Shown here: positions 31,643-32,855 of the stretch, in pieces | Layout of the letters: each line of letters opens with the position of its first letter | Numbering within the stretch: the first letter of the stretch is position 1 | NCBI GenBank assembly: GCA_021809545.1 | Contig: JAKAYL010000016.1 | Span: 1 to 32,855, forward strand | Length of the DNA stretch: 32,855 nt | Reading direction: 5' to 3' | DNA from: Thermoplasmata archaeon | GTDB lineage: Archaea > Thermoplasmatota > Thermoplasmata > Lutacidiplasmatales > UBA184 | Notes under the pieces: generated by a model | What the model saw: only the letters and a program-made list of their open reading frames with translations | What the model was told of the DNA's origin: nothing | Database searches by the model: none | Program-made: the position numbers and the translations under genes

Positions 31643-32855
31643 CGGGCGGCCCCCCAGGCGCGTAGCGTCGAATACAGGCTCAAGACCTTCACCGTCGCAC
31701 CCCGGCGATCGTAGGGCACCACCGGAATGCCGAGACTGCGGAGCGCACGCAGCACCTCCCGGGAATGGGTGCCGTCCATCGTCTGTGCCAGCGCGAGCGT
31801 GCGCTGCTTCGTCTCGGTCGCAGGTGGAGGGTACATCGCGAAGAGCTCGGGGGAGAAGAGGTAGAGCTTGTGCCCACGGGCGGTGAACTTGGCGTAACTG
31901 TCCAGGAGCCCCCGGGTGGGGGGCTGGGCCGAAGCGAAGGCAAAGACGTGCGTACGGTCCTCTAGCGTGCGGCTCAGGAAATCCAAGGCTAACTCGAGGT
32001 CGAAGCGCCCTCTCCCGCTGTTCACCACGGCAAGGGTCTGGAGGAGCTGCGAGATGTTCCTCGCCCCACGCTTCGGGGGAAGGTAGAGCAGGGGGTGGCT
32101 GGGATAGGCGAGCAGGCCGATCCGGTCCTCGCTGTTCATGATGTAGTTGGTCATCAGGGTCGCCGCGTCCACGGCGATGTCCATCGCGTCCTCCCCGAGG
32201 CGCCCGGCCCCCATGAGAGGACCCGAGTCCAGCAGGATGAGGAAGTCCTGACGCATCTCCTGCTCGAACTCCTTCACGTAGAGCTTGCCTTTGGTCGAAT
32301 GCTTCCAGGCGATGCTCCGGAAGTCGTCGGTGGAGTGGTACTCCCGGAGGGAACGGAACTCGGTCCCGTAGCCCCGCTGACGCAGCACGGTCGTGCCGAT
32401 GTATTTCGTGCGGAGGCGCATGGCGAGGTGCCCCGTCGGCATCGAGGAGCTGGAGGGCACCACCGTGAGCTCATGGTGGGTGTTGAGATGGATCGCCCGG
32501 TAGGCAAGTCCGAAGGCGTCATGGGCCACCACGACGGTCGGGCCCAGGAAATAGACTCCCCGGCGGAAGGGACGGAACCCGTAGACGAGGTTGAGGTCCT
32601 CTCCGGGGGCCCACCAGGTGAGGAGACGGGGAGACCCTGCGACCATCTGGAAGGTCTGAGGGAAGAAATCCCAGACCTCCGCGTAGAAGGAAGACCTGCC
32701 CTCGTGGTGGAGCCGGAGGCCCATCAGGCCGAACGCCCGGCGGTTCACCCGGTTCGGCGCCTCGAATCGCTCGACACGGAACCAGGAGGGACCGAAACCG
32801 CGCGTGGACCAGGCGAAGGAGAAGTACTCGGCGGCGACGAAGGAGAGGACCAGCA
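31639..32855 (-). CDS. DUF58 domain protein, 5' end outside the window
   Basis: The frame is open to the window edge and gives 405 complete residues. It begins mid-protein with an apparent membrane segment (VLSFVAAEYFSFAW) and a beta-rich region (FRVERFEAPNRVNRRAF). The DUF58 signature REYHSTDDFRSIAWKHSTK lies in the middle. A von Willebrand A-like fold follows: DFLILLDSG with a MIDAS-like DSG, then ATLMTNYIM, DRIGLLAYP and HVFAFAS. DUF58 proteins commonly partner MoxR AAA+ ATPases, whose gene would be expected upstream, beyond this window. A GTG at 32746-32748 would give a 369-aa protein, but homologous sequence clearly continues before it, so I treat the gene as truncated by the edge. It is translationally coupled to the membrane protein downstream. 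Confidence 0.85.
   Translation of the reverse strand, partial: LVLSFVAAEYFSFAWSTRGFGPSWFRVERFEAPNRVNRRAFGLMGLRLHHEGRSSFYAEVWDFFPQTFQMVAGSPRLLTWWAPGEDLNLVYGFRPFRRGVYFLGPTVVVAHDAFGLAYRAIHLNTHHELTVVPSSSSMPTGHLAMRLRTKYIGTTVLRQRGYGTEFRSLREYHSTDDFRSIAWKHSTKGKLYVKEFEQEMRQDFLILLDSGPLMGAGRLGEDAMDIAVDAATLMTNYIMNSEDRIGLLAYPSHPLLYLPPKRGARNISQLLQTLAVVNSGRGRFDLELALDFLSRTLEDRTHVFAFASAQPPTRGLLDSYAKFTARGHKLYLFSPELFAMYPPPATETKQRTLALAQTMDGTHSREVLRALRSLGIPVVPYDRRGATVKVLSLYSTLRAWGAAR

Overview
The window is GC-rich, gene-dense DNA from an archaeon, most likely a euryarchaeal lineage close to the high-GC Thermoplasmata. The domain call rests on several features. The chorismate route is the archaeal one (ADH synthase, type II dehydroquinate synthase, GHMP-type shikimate kinase). 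There is a Kae1 protein, a Hef-type helicase and an archaeal-type aspartate-semialdehyde dehydrogenase. TATA-like boxes lie about 27 nt before several start codons, the spacing of leaderless archaeal genes. The order-level placement is an inference. I see no tRNA, rRNA, CRISPR array, insertion sequence or phage gene.

Left third (1-10164): the tail of an electron-transfer flavoprotein alpha subunit, then a divergent zinc-ribbon membrane protein. An eight-gene plus-strand operon follows (1083-10164). It encodes ADH synthase, dehydroquinate synthase II, an AroD-AroE fusion, shikimate kinase, EPSP synthase, chorismate synthase, aspartate-semialdehyde dehydrogenase and aspartate kinase. The first six genes stand in reaction order. 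The last two make the aspartate semialdehyde that the first enzyme consumes, so the operon runs from aspartate to chorismate. The one missing input is the C6 sugar donor DKFP. An LsrF-like aldolase further along (20796-21620) is a speculative candidate for supplying it.

Middle (10161-17769): a minus-strand pair of methionyl-tRNA synthetase and a PHP phosphoesterase, preceded by an Asp-nucleophile alpha/beta hydrolase. A 318-bp gene-free stretch carries a TATA box and four dyads ahead of a plus-strand malic enzyme-GNAT-UspA unit. A sugar-phosphate nucleotidyltransferase follows.

Right part (17930-32855): a minus-strand GNAT/ADP-forming acyl-CoA synthetase fusion and the LsrF-like aldolase. 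On the plus strand come a Hef-like helicase without nuclease, a 75-aa orphan, a lipid-linked-glycan flippase with an apparent CTG start, Kae1 translationally coupled to a membrane nucleotidyltransferase-fold protein, and a 1045-aa cell-surface protein. That protein has Kelch motifs, seven Ig-like repeats and 57 N-glycosylation sequons. It converges with, and overlaps, a minus-strand membrane protein/DUF58 pair that runs off the window. The sugar nucleotidyltransferase, flippase and sequon-rich protein hint at surface glycosylation. No single large undescribed system is obvious. The best candidates are the aspartate-to-chorismate operon with its possible aldolase partner, and the periodically placed sequons of the surface protein.
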